A DNA stretch of 64,000 bases from Candidatus Helarchaeota archaeon (GCA_019058315.1 JAHPZH010000004.1:248001-312000), one strand, 5' to 3'. Shown: positions 17,495 through 27,483, counted from the first letter of the stretch. Notes: generated by a model not told the origin, from the sequence alone. Made by a program: numbers and translations.

Positions 17495-19420
17495 ATGTAT
17501 CAAAAATATTTACTTGGAGGAATTGGAAGTTTAATTTTTACGGCTACTTTTTTATTGGCGGGTACCATTGGCATGCTAGTTGGATCATTACCTGCTTTAG
17601 CGATTATAAATTTTATTATTGCTTCTATTAGTTTAATTTTTATAAGTCTTGGGTTTCGCGAATCTTATCAAATACACCAAATAAAAGATTTAGATACCCT
17701 TTACAAGTTTTTTTTGGTATTTGGAATTCTTTTTGGTCTTAATGCTTTTGCATCTTATATACCAATCATTGTTACTGGCATAATCTTAATAAAATTAAAA
17801 AAAATCATGAGATATCAAAATTTAAGTATAGCTACTGGATTGATAGCTTTAATTTGTGGATTTTTTAGTGCAATTGTTTTAATAGTCTTATCAGCTCTCC
17901 TTCCAAGTCATCATGGATTTACTTGTATTCAATTCCATTGGATAATTTGTGGATTCTCAGGAATTTTGATTGCAATCTTATTTTTTAAAGGATATGGAGA
18001 AGATTTTATCATAAAAGAAGGGGAAGAACTTCTCATTCATAAGGAAGAAATTGAAGAACCGCTAATTGAAGAATCGGGAATTTCATTCACCTATAAAGGC
18101 CAGCAAATTGTCTATATAATAATTATTTTGATCTTAATAGTTTTAGATATTGCTTTTATTATAGATATACTTAACCCAATCTATAGGAATAGTGTTGAAT
18201 GGAGAAATTTCTGGGGTGTATGTATTGTAATTTTTTCATTAACTATAATTTTTACAATTTTACTCATTAGAGCTTCAAAGAAATTAAGGGAGGAAGGATC
18301 GGTTCGGGATTACCTTATAGCAGCAAGTAGAAGAAAGAAGGGTGCTATAGAGGCAAATAAAAAAGGAAAAACTGAAAGAGCGATTATAAGGTTGAATAAA
18401 TCAATCGAATTCTTAGAAAAAGGGAAGATCGAAGCAAATAAATATAATCCATCGTTAATTCCGAAAATTGATGATGAAATTGAGATAATACAATCTTATA
18501 TATCCAATTTTTCTACAGAAACTATAATTTCTACCGAAATAAGGACTCCTACTGAAAAAATAACTCCCCCTATTGAAGCAGATTCAAGAAGGTATGTTGT
18601 GAAAAAAGATATTATTCTTAAACGTGGAGGCGAAATTCAAGGAGGAAAATATATTTTTAAAATAAAAGTCGAAAATAATTCCAGTTTTAACATCACAGAT
18701 TTAAATTTTCAAATTATTTCTTATCCTAGAGATAGTATTAATCTAATTGGGGACAAATTTCGCGAGATTTCAAAATTAAATGCCGGAGGGCTTGTTAGTC
18801 CGACTTTTGAGTTTCAACCTACAAGTGATTGTATTGTAGGAACTATTCATTCTACCGTTTCCTATATAGATCATTCAAATAATTTACATACTGAAAAAGT
18901 TCAGCCTCATGAGATTTCCATAGTCTGTGGTCTATTACAACCACGAAAAATTGATGTTAATGAATTCATAAAAGTTTGTCAGGAATTATTAGATTATGAA
19001 AAAGTAGGAGAGGAGATAAAAATACCCTATAATTCAAAATTGATATTTGAAAAATTGAAAGTGCTTTTACCTGACCAAAACTTCATGTTCGTTACAAATC
19101 CTGAATCAAAATTAATAGGAGATACATTTTTTGGAGAAATTAATGGATTTGCGGAAGGTAAATTCAATAAAAAGTGTGTAGGTTTAAAAATAACCATTAC
19201 AGGAAATACAAATCAAAATTCTAGCATAGGAATGATTGAAGTTTTTGCTCAAGATAGATCAATGCTCCCTTCACTAATTTCAGAATTGAGTGAAAGAATA
19301 ATATATTGGTACTGTAAACGATGTAAGGGGCCTTTAGAAATGGAAGATGTTGAAAAATTATTAAGAAATGAATTAATTAAATGTAGATATTGTGATCATG
19401 TGATGAGTAAATTATTATAA
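17495..19420 (+). CDS. Multi-pass membrane protein with Ig-like/platform-like soluble part and zinc ribbon
   Basis: Residues about 1-170 contain five to six membrane helices, and two more lie near 205-255. A helical stretch resembling a MIT or TPR hairpin follows (KKGAIEANKKGKTERAIIRLNKSIEFLEKGK). Residues about 365-485 look like an Ig-type beta sandwich (IFKIKVENNSSFNITDLNFQI), then an alpha/beta part about 490-605, and last a zinc ribbon (WYCKRCKGPLEM ... CRYCDHV). The Ig plus alpha/beta order recalls adaptin/coatomer appendage domains, but sequence support is weak. The C-terminal soluble part is probably cytoplasmic. It converges on the alcohol dehydrogenase with 3 bases between. Confidence 0.55.
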   Translation: MYQKYLLGGIGSLIFTATFLLAGTIGMLVGSLPALAIINFIIASISLIFISLGFRESYQIHQIKDLDTLYKFFLVFGILFGLNAFASYIPIIVTGIILIKLKKIMRYQNLSIATGLIALICGFFSAIVLIVLSALLPSHHGFTCIQFHWIICGFSGILIAILFFKGYGEDFIIKEGEELLIHKEEIEEPLIEESGISFTYKGQQIVYIIIILILIVLDIAFIIDILNPIYRNSVEWRNFWGVCIVIFSLTIIFTILLIRASKKLREEGSVRDYLIAASRRKKGAIEANKKGKTERAIIRLNKSIEFLEKGKIEANKYNPSLIPKIDDEIEIIQSYISNFSTETIISTEIRTPTEKITPPIEADSRRYVVKKDIILKRGGEIQGGKYIFKIKVENNSSFNITDLNFQIISYPRDSINLIGDKFREISKLNAGGLVSPTFEFQPTSDCIVGTIHSTVSYIDHSNNLHTEKVQPHEISIVCGLLQPRKIDVNEFIKVCQELLDYEKVGEEIKIPYNSKLIFEKLKVLLPDQNFMFVTNPESKLIGDTFFGEINGFAEGKFNKKCVGLKITITGNTNQNSSIGMIEVFAQDRSMLPSLISELSERIIYWYCKRCKGPLEMEDVEKLLRNELIKCRYCDHVMSKLL

Positions 19421-19423
19421 ATG

Positions 19424-20725
19424 TTAAAAATCAATTTTTTTTCCATCATATGTATATTCAAATATTTTTTTACAAGCTTCTAAATCATAATCTGGTCTTG
19501 GAGAAAACCAGCTTGCACCATCGTTGAATGCGGTTTCAGCCAATAACTCTAATTTTTCTTTAAATTCTTTTTCATCAATTCCCCAATCTTTTATTGTAAG
19601 TGGAGTGTCTAACTTTCTCATTAATTCTTGATATTTCTTAACTAGTTTATCAAGATATTCTTCATTACTTGAAGCTTGAATACCCAAATCTTTAGCTAAA
19701 TCAAGATATCGGTCCGATGTTTTAGCTACATATTGTAAACAATAGGGGATAAAAATCCCACAACCAAGTCCGTGATGTGTTTTAAATATTAATTCCATTG
19801 TATGGGCAAAAGCATGATCAAGCGCAGGAGCTGAATTTGACGTTGCAAACGCAGCCATATTTGATGCAATATGCATATAATATTTAGCATCCAAATCTTC
19901 AGGATCTATATATGATCTTTCGAAATATTCAAATATTAATTTTATAGCTTTTAAAGCAAATGCTTCCGTATAAGGAGTGCACCAATGCGAAATATATGCA
20001 TTAGTGGCGTGACTTAATGCGTCAAAACCACTACCTTTAACCAATTTTGGTGGCATTGTTTGAACCATGCTTGTTTCCAAAATTGTGACATGTGGTATGG
20101 TTTCCATTGATATAATAGATACCTTTCTAGGTGGGGTGAACGATGTATCTGTAAGCACAGTTGCAGTTGTTGCTTCTGAGCCCGAACCGGACGAAGTTGG
20201 AATTGCAACAAACTTAACCTTGTGTAAATTTATAGGTACTAAAGGTTGTACATCATAAAGATCAAGATCTGGTCTCTCAAATAAAATCCAAATTCCTTTT
20301 GCTATATCTAAAACTGAGCCCCCACCAACAGCTATGATTAAATCCGCATCAAATTCGTTTAAAGCTTCAACACCTTTTTTGATGTTTTCTATTGGTAGAA
20401 CTGGTTCGATATTATTCCAAATTTTATATTCAAATTTAGCTCTTTTAAGCACCTTTTCTACTGGACCGCATAACGTTATTGTATGCTTTCCTGTTACTAT
20501 AAATGCTCTCTTCTTATTTGATAATACATTTAATAAGGTCCTAAATTGATCTTTTATTATTTTATCACCGAAAAAAGTCATGTTTCCTATGAAATAACTC
20601 ATGTTTCTTCTCGCTTTTTTAGTGCCCAAGGATTGTATAAGACCTCTTGCTACGGGATCTTCAAAATAGTACTTTTTTTTAGCCAATTTTTTCACTATCC
20701 CATTATTAATATAAAAAATAATCAA
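19424..20725 (-). CDS. Iron-containing alcohol dehydrogenase
   Basis: Group III alcohol dehydrogenase that interconverts aldehydes or ketones and alcohols with NAD(P)H. The nucleotide motif VGGGSVLDIAKG lies near residue 135; metal ligands are in GSGFDALSHATNAY and the paired His region HTMELIFKTHHGLGCG. The first 10 residues overlap a TATA-like stretch, so the GTG at codon 11 or TTG at codon 14 may be the true start. Substrate unknown. BDH-like members are the closest match by eye. Confidence 0.87.
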   Translation of the reverse strand: MIIFYINNGIVKKLAKKKYYFEDPVARGLIQSLGTKKARRNMSYFIGNMTFFGDKIIKDQFRTLLNVLSNKKRAFIVTGKHTITLCGPVEKVLKRAKFEYKIWNNIEPVLPIENIKKGVEALNEFDADLIIAVGGGSVLDIAKGIWILFERPDLDLYDVQPLVPINLHKVKFVAIPTSSGSGSEATTATVLTDTSFTPPRKVSIISMETIPHVTILETSMVQTMPPKLVKGSGFDALSHATNAYISHWCTPYTEAFALKAIKLIFEYFERSYIDPEDLDAKYYMHIASNMAAFATSNSAPALDHAFAHTMELIFKTHHGLGCGIFIPYCLQYVAKTSDRYLDLAKDLGIQASSNEEYLDKLVKKYQELMRKLDTPLTIKDWGIDEKEFKEKLELLAETAFNDGASWFSPRPDYDLEACKKIFEYTYDGKKIDF

Positions 20726-20772
20726 ATAAAACGGAATTTAAAGTTTAGTCAAGTTATGATTAAACCAAAGTT

Positions 20773-21690
20773 TTAATCTTCAAAATAAAATCCCATAAGA
20801 ATTTCAAATACCCTATTCGCAAGTTCGGGTAATTTCTCTAAAATTAATTTTTCAGTTCTGGAATTTCTAGAATATGCCATGATATAGTATTCTTCATCTT
20901 CGTAATTGAATTTTTGAAAATACCCTCTTCCCCCTTTTAATTCAATTTGTAGTTTTTCTGGTGGATTTCCTTGAGCAGCTTGTTTAGCCCAAGTACCAAC
21001 GAATTGTTGAAATCCTTCATCAGTAATTTTAAGATTTTCTTCGTTGCTAGCGTGTATATCAAGAATTAAAAAATTTGTATCAACGAGAATAACCCCAGAA
21101 GAGAAGGTGGCTCTTGCAAACTCTTTTAATATTTTATTAAGCACATCTTCTATCTTTCTAATCTTTCTAAAAGCTCCTGAAAATGAGAATATAATTGACC
21201 AATAATCATTAATAGAAGTTTCAAAATATTGAGCTTTTTTTATCGCATCAAAATTTTCTTTAATCTTTTTTACCCTAGAACGAATTCTGGGATCACTTTT
21301 AATCTCTGGATCCATTTTATGAATAAAAATAAAAATTTTATCTGGATCTATAGATTGAATTTCGGGTAAATTAAATAAATTCTTATAATATTCAATAGAA
21401 CTATCCAAATTCTCCATATCTTGAGCATCAACGAAATATAACATTAAGTCTATTTGGCTCAAATATCTATCTGGGTTTTTAAGATAATCCTCTCGATAAA
21501 TTTGTTGTCCACCATAATCGTAAATATAAAGATCAGAACCTAAAATTCTAATCTTGTTTCTATCAACTCCAACAGTGGCTCTAATATCATAAAGAGCCCT
21601 AAATTCTTGTTGTAAGGCTTCTAAATACGAAGTTTTTCCAGCTGCAGCTAGACCCAGCAGAGCGATTTTGCTTGCTTCTTTTGTGGACAT
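20773..21690 (-). CDS. Rag/Gtr-like small GTPase with C-terminal roadblock/longin-like extension
   Basis: All GTPase motifs are present: P-loop GLAAAGKTS (13-21), switch I Thr39, switch II DYGGQ (58-62) and HKMD (124-127) in place of NKxD, as in Rag/Gtr proteins. Residues about 200-305 form an alpha/beta domain (FSSGVILVDTNFLILDIHAS ... GGRGYFQKFNYEDEEYYIMAYSRNS) resembling the roadblock/longin fold attached to Rag GTPases. In eukaryotes Rag heterodimers sit on lysosomes and signal nutrient state; Asgard genomes carry many homologues. It diverges from the membrane-protein pair at 21.8k. Confidence 0.8.
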   Translation of the reverse strand: MSTKEASKIALLGLAAAGKTSYLEALQQEFRALYDIRATVGVDRNKIRILGSDLYIYDYGGQQIYREDYLKNPDRYLSQIDLMLYFVDAQDMENLDSSIEYYKNLFNLPEIQSIDPDKIFIFIHKMDPEIKSDPRIRSRVKKIKENFDAIKKAQYFETSINDYWSIIFSFSGAFRKIRKIEDVLNKILKEFARATFSSGVILVDTNFLILDIHASNEENLKITDEGFQQFVGTWAKQAAQGNPPEKLQIELKGGRGYFQKFNYEDEEYYIMAYSRNSRTEKLILEKLPELANRVFEILMGFYFED

Positions 21691-21840
21691 TATAAAAATC
21701 TCATAAAAATTATGTTAAGATTAATATTATTTCATTTGAAAAAAAGTTGATGGAACTAAGGATAAATATAAAAATCGATAAAAATACAATAATTTATATT
21801 AAATTTAATAAAAAACAATTATTAATGAGTTAGAACGAAA

Positions 21841-22608
21841 ATGGGATTAATTTATTCAATTGAATTTGCTCTAAACCAATTAACGGGGTACTATTCCACT
21901 AAAGATCCATCAGGATTACTTACTCCCATTCTAGCATTTTCAATTTTAGGAGTAACCGCTTTAAGTATAGTAAATTTATTTAAAAAATATAAAGAAACTC
22001 ATGAACAATCAACATTGTCATGGGCATTATCATTATTGTTTGTAGAATTAGCTTTAACATTTATAATCATGGAAAATATTAGCTATACTATTTTAGGTCA
22101 ACCTGATTTTGGCAGAATAATGTCAGTATCGGCAATTAGTTGTATTATTTGTGGAGTTATTACTCTTGATAACTTTGCATTAAGTATGACATACCCAAAG
22201 TATAAGAATAAATTAATATTAATTGTGGCAATTTTAGGAATAATATCCATTCTATTAATAATTTATGCAAATATATTAGGACCTCCTTACGCAGAAGTTC
22301 GGGGTTTTGTATTAATATATGACCTTAATATTAGCTATTTTATTCTTGCATATGTTATACCTAATTTTTTCGTTGGTCCAATAATTTTCTTCTATTTCGC
22401 TTCAAAGATCCGTGAAGAAAATAGACCAAAATCCAATCTATCTTTATGGATGGGAACAGGATTAACTTGCTTTGGATTAGGTTATGTTTTAACATTTATT
22501 CCAATTATAGCGATATCTTTATCATTTTTCTTAGCAACTACTATAATAATGTACATCTGCTTTTCTATGCCTGAATGGTTCAAAAATAAGATCGGTTGGG
22601 TTACTTAA
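21841..22608 (+). CDS. Seven-helix membrane protein, copy 1 of a tandem pair
   Basis: 255 residues with about seven membrane segments and short loops; no family recognised. Motifs shared with the neighbour include FGRIMS, LDNFALSMTYPK, GPPYAEV and REENRPKSNLSLWMG. The helix count recalls histidine-kinase-type 7TM sensor domains, but no cytoplasmic module is attached. Upstream TATTAAATTTAATAA is also found before copy 2, so the duplication included control sequence. Divergent from the GTPase gene. Confidence 0.7.
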   Translation: MGLIYSIEFALNQLTGYYSTKDPSGLLTPILAFSILGVTALSIVNLFKKYKETHEQSTLSWALSLLFVELALTFIIMENISYTILGQPDFGRIMSVSAISCIICGVITLDNFALSMTYPKYKNKLILIVAILGIISILLIIYANILGPPYAEVRGFVLIYDLNISYFILAYVIPNFFVGPIIFFYFASKIREENRPKSNLSLWMGTGLTCFGLGYVLTFIPIIAISLSFFLATTIIMYICFSMPEWFKNKIGWVT

Positions 22609-22788
22609 ATCGGAGCTTTAAAATAAAATTCATTCTTTGACAATTTTATTCAACAAAATTATGATAAATCTAATATTTCATTTAAAAAAAGTCGATTTTA
22701 ATAAAAGTATATATAATAAAATCGATATCTATAAGATATTCCATATTAAATTTAATAAGAAATAATCTAGTAATGGACAAGATAGATA

Positions 22789-23556
22789 ATGGGAATAATT
22801 TATTCTATAGAATTTTTTTTCAACCAACTAACGGGGTATGTTTACAATCGTGATCCGTCATTTTTCTTAGTTCCTTATCTTGCTTTAGCAATATTAGGAG
22901 TAACCGCTTTAAGTATAGTAAAACTATTTAAAAAATATCAAGTAACTCATGAACAATCAACTCTATCATGGGCATTTTCGTTATTATTTATAGAATTTAC
23001 TCTAATATTTTTAATTTTAGAAAATATTAGCTATACTACTCTAGGTCAACCCGATTTTGGCAGATTAATGTCAACAATGGCATTTACTTGTGTTATTTGT
23101 GGAATTATTACTCTTGATAACTTTGCATTAAGTATGACCTACCCAAAACAAAAGAATAAATTATTAATAATAGTGGCGATTTTAGGAATAATATCCCTCC
23201 TATTAGTAATTTTTGCAAATATATCAGGACCTCCATATGCAGAAGTTCAAGGATTTGTATTAAAACTTGATATTTATATTACTATTTTTGTTTTTGCATT
23301 TATTATACCGAACTTTTTCGTTGGTCCAATAATCTTCTACTATTTCGCTTTAATGATTCGAGAAGAAAATAGACCAAAATCCAATCTATCTTTATGGATG
23401 GGAATAGGATTAACTTGCTTTGGATTAGGCTACGTTTTAACATATATTCCAATCTTAGCAATAGCTTTTTCATTTTTCTTAGCAACTACTATAATAATGT
23501 ATATCTGCTTTAATATACCTGGATGGTTCAAAAATAGGATCGGTTGGGATTCCTAG
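22789..23556 (+). CDS. Seven-helix membrane protein, copy 2 of a tandem pair
   Basis: 255 residues, clearly homologous to the gene at 21841 over its full length and of the same length, separated by 180 bases. The most different stretches are the first extracellular-side loop (YNRDPSFFLVP against STKDPSGLLTP) and the segment near residue 165, which suggests divergence in ligand or partner contacts. Function unknown. Confidence 0.7.
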   Translation: MGIIYSIEFFFNQLTGYVYNRDPSFFLVPYLALAILGVTALSIVKLFKKYQVTHEQSTLSWAFSLLFIEFTLIFLILENISYTTLGQPDFGRLMSTMAFTCVICGIITLDNFALSMTYPKQKNKLLIIVAILGIISLLLVIFANISGPPYAEVQGFVLKLDIYITIFVFAFIIPNFFVGPIIFYYFALMIREENRPKSNLSLWMGIGLTCFGLGYVLTYIPILAIAFSFFLATTIIMYICFNIPGWFKNRIGWDS

Positions 23557-23568
23557 TTAGCGGGGGAC

Positions 23569-24804
23569 TTAACTTAATTTCTCTATTTTTTTATAAATAT
23601 CATCAATTTCTTTTTTTATTAGCTGGTAATCACCTAATTTAAGCCCTTTAATGTTTAATTTTACTTTTAATAATTCGATTTTTTTAATATATCCCTCAAT
23701 TTTTCGTTTTTTACGAAGTTGGATGAATTCTTTTATTCCTTTTTCCCCTTTTTTGATTAATTCCCGCTCTTCATCATTTAAAATATGTTGGTCTATATAT
23801 AAATTCTTTAATTTAGTGAGATTCTCCAAACCCTCTATCTCTTTAATTGGGTTACCATAAAGAATTAATTCTTCTAATTGGTGAAGATTTTCTAAACCTT
23901 CAATTTTTGAAATCTTATTCTGATAGATAGACAAAAACTTCAATTTGGAAAGGTGTGCTAAACCTTCAATTTTTGAAATTTGGTTGCTATAAAGTGCTAA
24001 CCATTCCAATTGTAAGAGATTTTCTAATCCTTCTATTTTTTTAATTTTATTTTGGCCAATACTTAAATCTATTAAATGTGAAATTGCATCCAAATTCTCA
24101 AGTTTCGAGATTTTACAAAAAGAGAGCTCTAATTGTAGCAATTTTTTAAGATCCTCTAATCCTTCTATCTTTGTTATATTGTGTGTTCCTAAGTATAGCA
24201 CCTCTAATTGTGGAATAATATCAAATCCCTCTATTTTTTTAAATTGATTTGCGACTAGATATAAATTTTTTAATTTAGATAGTCCCTCCAACCCTTCTGT
24301 AGTTTTGATTTCATTATGGCTAATCTCAATTTGCATTAATTCTGATAAATTTTCAAATCCCTCAAATTTTTTTATTTGATTATTATAAAGAGCTATTTTT
24401 TTTAGTGTAGTAAGATTGTTTAAACCTTCTATCTTGGAGATGTTGTTTTCATGTAACCTTAATTCTTCTAATTTTGATAGATTGTCCAACCCTTCTATTT
24501 TCTTTATTTGATTATAACCAAGGTTTAATATACGTAATTTTGATAAAGAGTTTAAATTATCTATTTTTAAAATTTTATTACGATGAAATTCTAATTTTTC
24601 TACTTGTACAAATTTTTTTATTTCCGTAGGGATTTTGTTTAACCCTCTATCATTTAATTTTAATTTAATTACATGCCCCTCTTTATTAACCTCAAAATCT
24701 GAACTATATAATTTAAATTTGCTATCTAAATTCTTTATAGCGTCTCTTTCCTCCATACTTTTAATGATTCCAATATCATTCATTAAAAATACCAATAATT
24801 GCAA
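23569..24804 (-). CDS. SDS22-type leucine-rich-repeat protein
   Basis: 411 residues. About 13 repeats of 22 residues with the SDS22 pattern (NLSKLEELRLHENNISKIEGL) span residues about 60-350, followed by a lysine-rich coiled C-terminus. SDS22-type LRRs form curved binding scaffolds; in eukaryotes the namesake regulates protein phosphatase 1. No phosphatase is nearby. No signal peptide or membrane helix, so probably cytoplasmic. The consensus differs from the LRR gene at 0.8-2.4k. Confidence 0.8.
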   Translation of the reverse strand: MQLLVFLMNDIGIIKSMEERDAIKNLDSKFKLYSSDFEVNKEGHVIKLKLNDRGLNKIPTEIKKFVQVEKLEFHRNKILKIDNLNSLSKLRILNLGYNQIKKIEGLDNLSKLEELRLHENNISKIEGLNNLTTLKKIALYNNQIKKFEGFENLSELMQIEISHNEIKTTEGLEGLSKLKNLYLVANQFKKIEGFDIIPQLEVLYLGTHNITKIEGLEDLKKLLQLELSFCKISKLENLDAISHLIDLSIGQNKIKKIEGLENLLQLEWLALYSNQISKIEGLAHLSKLKFLSIYQNKISKIEGLENLHQLEELILYGNPIKEIEGLENLTKLKNLYIDQHILNDEERELIKKGEKGIKEFIQLRKKRKIEGYIKKIELLKVKLNIKGLKLGDYQLIKKEIDDIYKKIEKLS

Positions 24805-25181
24805 TTATTTTATACTTTTTTATTTGGACATTAATGATATAGTAAATAATATTTATAATAAATTCAATTGATTGGGATAAATGGAGTAATAAAGTGGATA
24901 TCAATGAGATATAATTTAAATTTTTCATAGACTCGCAAAAAAATCAGAAAATTGTCACGAATTTCGTATAGAAATCCTTTTATATAGCTCAAGACATAAA
25001 TTTTTAACGATATACAACCTTAATAGGGAAATTTAATGAAAAAATAGATCTAATCAAATTGGACCTAATTAGGGAAATCGGAGCTAAAATTGTGAGCCTT
25101 ACCCTCGTTTCTCATAATTTAACCCCCCCTCTCCCTATATTCCCTATTTTTTCCGAGGGTGGGGCTCATCAAAATTATAAT
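24805..25181. other. Intergenic region containing a long inverted repeat
   Basis: 377 bases between two minus-strand genes. It contains the stem described at 25093-25168 and two copies of ATAATTTAACC (near 25114 and 25178). No small coding region is credible. Confidence 0.5.
25093..25168 (-). other. Long stem-loop, possible terminator or structured RNA
   Basis: TGAGCCTTACCCTCG (25093-25107) pairs with CGAGGGTGGGGCTCA (25154-25168) in 13 of 15 positions, leaving a 46-base loop. The arms are far more GC-rich than the surroundings. It lies 14 bases past the stop of the DUF1963 gene on the same strand, so it may end that transcript; a processed RNA is an alternative. Confidence 0.4.
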
Positions 25182-26114
25182 TTAACCTTGATAAATAGCA
25201 TAAGTTGTAGAAAAATCCCTTTTTTTTAATGCATCCCTTTGAATGAAGACGAAAATTCGCCCCACATCGCCCCATTCCATTTGAGTTTTGTGATCTGAAT
25301 CAATTTGAAACAACTGTCTCCACTTAATACTCTCCTTGTCTATTCTTGCTTTTTCTGATTCATCTAGATTGGTGTATTTTTCACCACTATGTATCTCTTT
25401 CCAAGGAGTTCCCTCAAGACGTAATTGGCAATCTATCTCCATATTATTATCTATTCCATCAGAATATCCAAGCAATCTATGCGTTATAAACATAGGGAGC
25501 CTTCTCATTTTATCTTCTTTTCGATTGTAAAATTTCGAAATTTCACTATATAAACTAATATATAAGTCTTCTTCTTTATCTTTTAGTTCGAGATCTTTTA
25601 AAATTATTGAACGATATCTAGGAAGATCCTTTTCTTTTGAAAATTTGACTGCACATGCTTTGAAAATACCCGCATCCCAAAGATCCTCACGAATATCAAC
25701 TAGTTGTTTGGGAGGTGAGATGCGAGAGAGCTGGGAAGAATCCCCATCAAAATATAAAACCTCTGAGACTTCATTATAATTTTCGTCATAAACACAATCA
25801 TGAACAATGAATCTAATAGTGTCATAAAAAAAATAAAGCATACCAGAAGGTGGAAAGACTTTTTCTTCATCATACTTGGAAAGCTCATATAAATTAAATT
25901 GAGCGATAAAGGAAAGAGGGAGATCCTCATTTTTTGGCCAATCCAAGTCCTTGGGTAGATCAGGAGATCCTCCTATTTTTGATGCACCGATTCTAATTTT
26001 CTCTTCAGGAACTATTTCTGTCCTAACTCTTATAGAATCTCCTAATAAAGGTAGAATCCTATCCTTTATACTTGAAAATTTTCCAGAGTTAATTAATTTA
26101 ATAATTTCGGACAT
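25182..26114 (-). CDS. DUF1963 (YwqG-like) family protein
   Basis: 310 residues with the DUF1963 pattern: IRIGASKIGGSPDLPKDLDWP near residue 42, LSFIAQFNLYEL, FPPSGMLYFFYD, HRLLGYSDGID and a C-terminal GDVGRIFVFIQRDAL. These proteins are soluble and widespread; their biochemical role is unknown. The neighbours give no hint. Confidence 0.75.
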   Translation of the reverse strand: MSEIIKLINSGKFSSIKDRILPLLGDSIRVRTEIVPEEKIRIGASKIGGSPDLPKDLDWPKNEDLPLSFIAQFNLYELSKYDEEKVFPPSGMLYFFYDTIRFIVHDCVYDENYNEVSEVLYFDGDSSQLSRISPPKQLVDIREDLWDAGIFKACAVKFSKEKDLPRYRSIILKDLELKDKEEDLYISLYSEISKFYNRKEDKMRRLPMFITHRLLGYSDGIDNNMEIDCQLRLEGTPWKEIHSGEKYTNLDESEKARIDKESIKWRQLFQIDSDHKTQMEWGDVGRIFVFIQRDALKKRDFSTTYAIYQG

Positions 26115-26266
26115 TTATGCAATCTTCTTTGGCCATTTCTTTCTATAATCTATAAAAATTGAAAATTTTTATTTCAGATTAAAATGAGCATATTGACAAT
26201 ATTAATATGTTTTTTATTGATAACAGCATTAATAAGAACAAAATGAGAGATTAATGAAAATTAGAG

Positions 26267-27109
26267 GTGATTGGGATATCACAATCAGAGGACTTCTATA
26301 AATTTCTAGCAATTTTTTTACAGCGATATTTTTACCAAATGACATCAGATATAATTTCTATTATAATGTTTGTTCTCGTTGGATTAGTTGTTGTTTCAAT
26401 TCCTGTTGTTTATTATGCATTTAAATTACAAGGGTTTGTTAAATATTCCAAAATGTGGAAACCGTGGAAAAAATTAGCATTTGGTTGGGCTTTAACAACC
26501 GTTGCAGGGATAGTAGGTCTGACAATTATTTTTATTATTTTTTATTTTACAGATTTAATTAAACAAGTTATTGTTCCATTAACAATTCTGGGAATAATTC
26601 TTTCCCCTCTAGTCATCATTATTTTGGTAATAATTATTATGACTATTGATGGAATACGTTCTTTTTATAAAAAAGCACAAGTTTCAGTTAATCCAGAACA
26701 GGAAATAAAGAAATTACGTTATATATTTTCAATTCATAATGAAGTTGGTGTGACTATATATCAAAGAAAATTGGGAGAGTGGGAATTGGAAACGGATTTG
26801 ATAGGAGGATTTTTAACTGCAATACAAAGTTTCAGTTCCGAAATCAAAAAAAAGAGGACTTCCATGCGAAAAATGGAATATAAGGATTTTGAAATTATTA
26901 TAGAACGTGGAAAATATGCATTTTTTGCTATTTTTATTGATGGAACCGAATCTTACTGGATACGGGATAAACTCAGTCTGTTTTCAAAGGAATTTGAAAA
27001 TCTATTCGAAGAATATTTAAAAGTTTGGACTGGTGAATTAACTGTGTTCGAACAATCTGAAAAAAACGAATTTTTAATTAATAGAATCTTTGAATTATAT
27101 AGAATATGA
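26267..27109 (+). CDS. Membrane-anchored longin/roadblock-like protein
   Basis: 280 residues. Three hydrophobic segments (about 25-50, 68-92, 98-122) anchor it. Residues about 140-265 match the pattern of Asgard longin-like domains: IFSIHNEVGVTIYQR, GGFLTAIQSFSSEI, YKDFEIIIERGKYAFFAIFIDG and a final helix. Longin and roadblock domains are the partners and scaffolds of small GTPases, so this could recruit a GTPase (one is encoded at 20.8k) to the membrane; that pairing is an inference. The chosen start, TTG at 26267, is uncertain; ATG at 26340 would remove the first 24 residues. Confidence 0.55.
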   Translation: MIGISQSEDFYKFLAIFLQRYFYQMTSDIISIIMFVLVGLVVVSIPVVYYAFKLQGFVKYSKMWKPWKKLAFGWALTTVAGIVGLTIIFIIFYFTDLIKQVIVPLTILGIILSPLVIIILVIIIMTIDGIRSFYKKAQVSVNPEQEIKKLRYIFSIHNEVGVTIYQRKLGEWELETDLIGGFLTAIQSFSSEIKKKRTSMRKMEYKDFEIIIERGKYAFFAIFIDGTESYWIRDKLSLFSKEFENLFEEYLKVWTGELTVFEQSEKNEFLINRIFELYRI

Positions 27110-27456
27110 GTTTAATGAATTAATTAAAAGAAAATATGGAACGAAATTGTATATAAAAGATCTTATTAGCTTGATTAATTTTAACGTATTTATTATCTTT
27201 TTCACTCCGTTTTAATAATCATTTTTTGAAGAACATTATAGTATTCAAAATTTTCAATAATATCATTTGAAATTTACTTATTATCAAAAATGAGAAAAAC
27301 AAACAATTAAAATTAAATTAGAACCCTTATCACTAAATCTTAAAACTTTTTTACAGAAAAGATGAAATTTTTCCTTTACAAGAATAAGTAAAATTCATTT
27401 TACTTAAGATTTTTTAAATTCCGATGAATTATATAAATACAATATGAATTAATATA
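27110..27456. other. Intergenic region ending in a promoter/operator
   Basis: 347 AT-rich bases before the next membrane-protein gene. Only the palindrome at 27386-27405 and the TATA-like AATTATATAAATAC at about 27427 are notable. Confidence 0.5.
27386..27405. promoter_or_regulatory. Operator-like palindrome, copy 1
   Basis: AAGTAAAATTCATTTTACTT is a near-perfect 20-bp palindrome (arms AAGTAAAA/TTTTACTT), about 80-98 bases before the start of the 27484 gene and just before its TATA-like box. The same palindrome precedes the paralogue at 28474. Confidence 0.6.
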
Positions 27457-27483
27457 TTGATTTTATATCAATCGGTGAATCAA

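Noticed and set aside
26267-27109. Histidine-kinase or GTPase reading of the longin-like membrane protein
   Set aside because: No kinase boxes or P-loop are present; the C-terminal half only fits a small alpha/beta longin-like fold.
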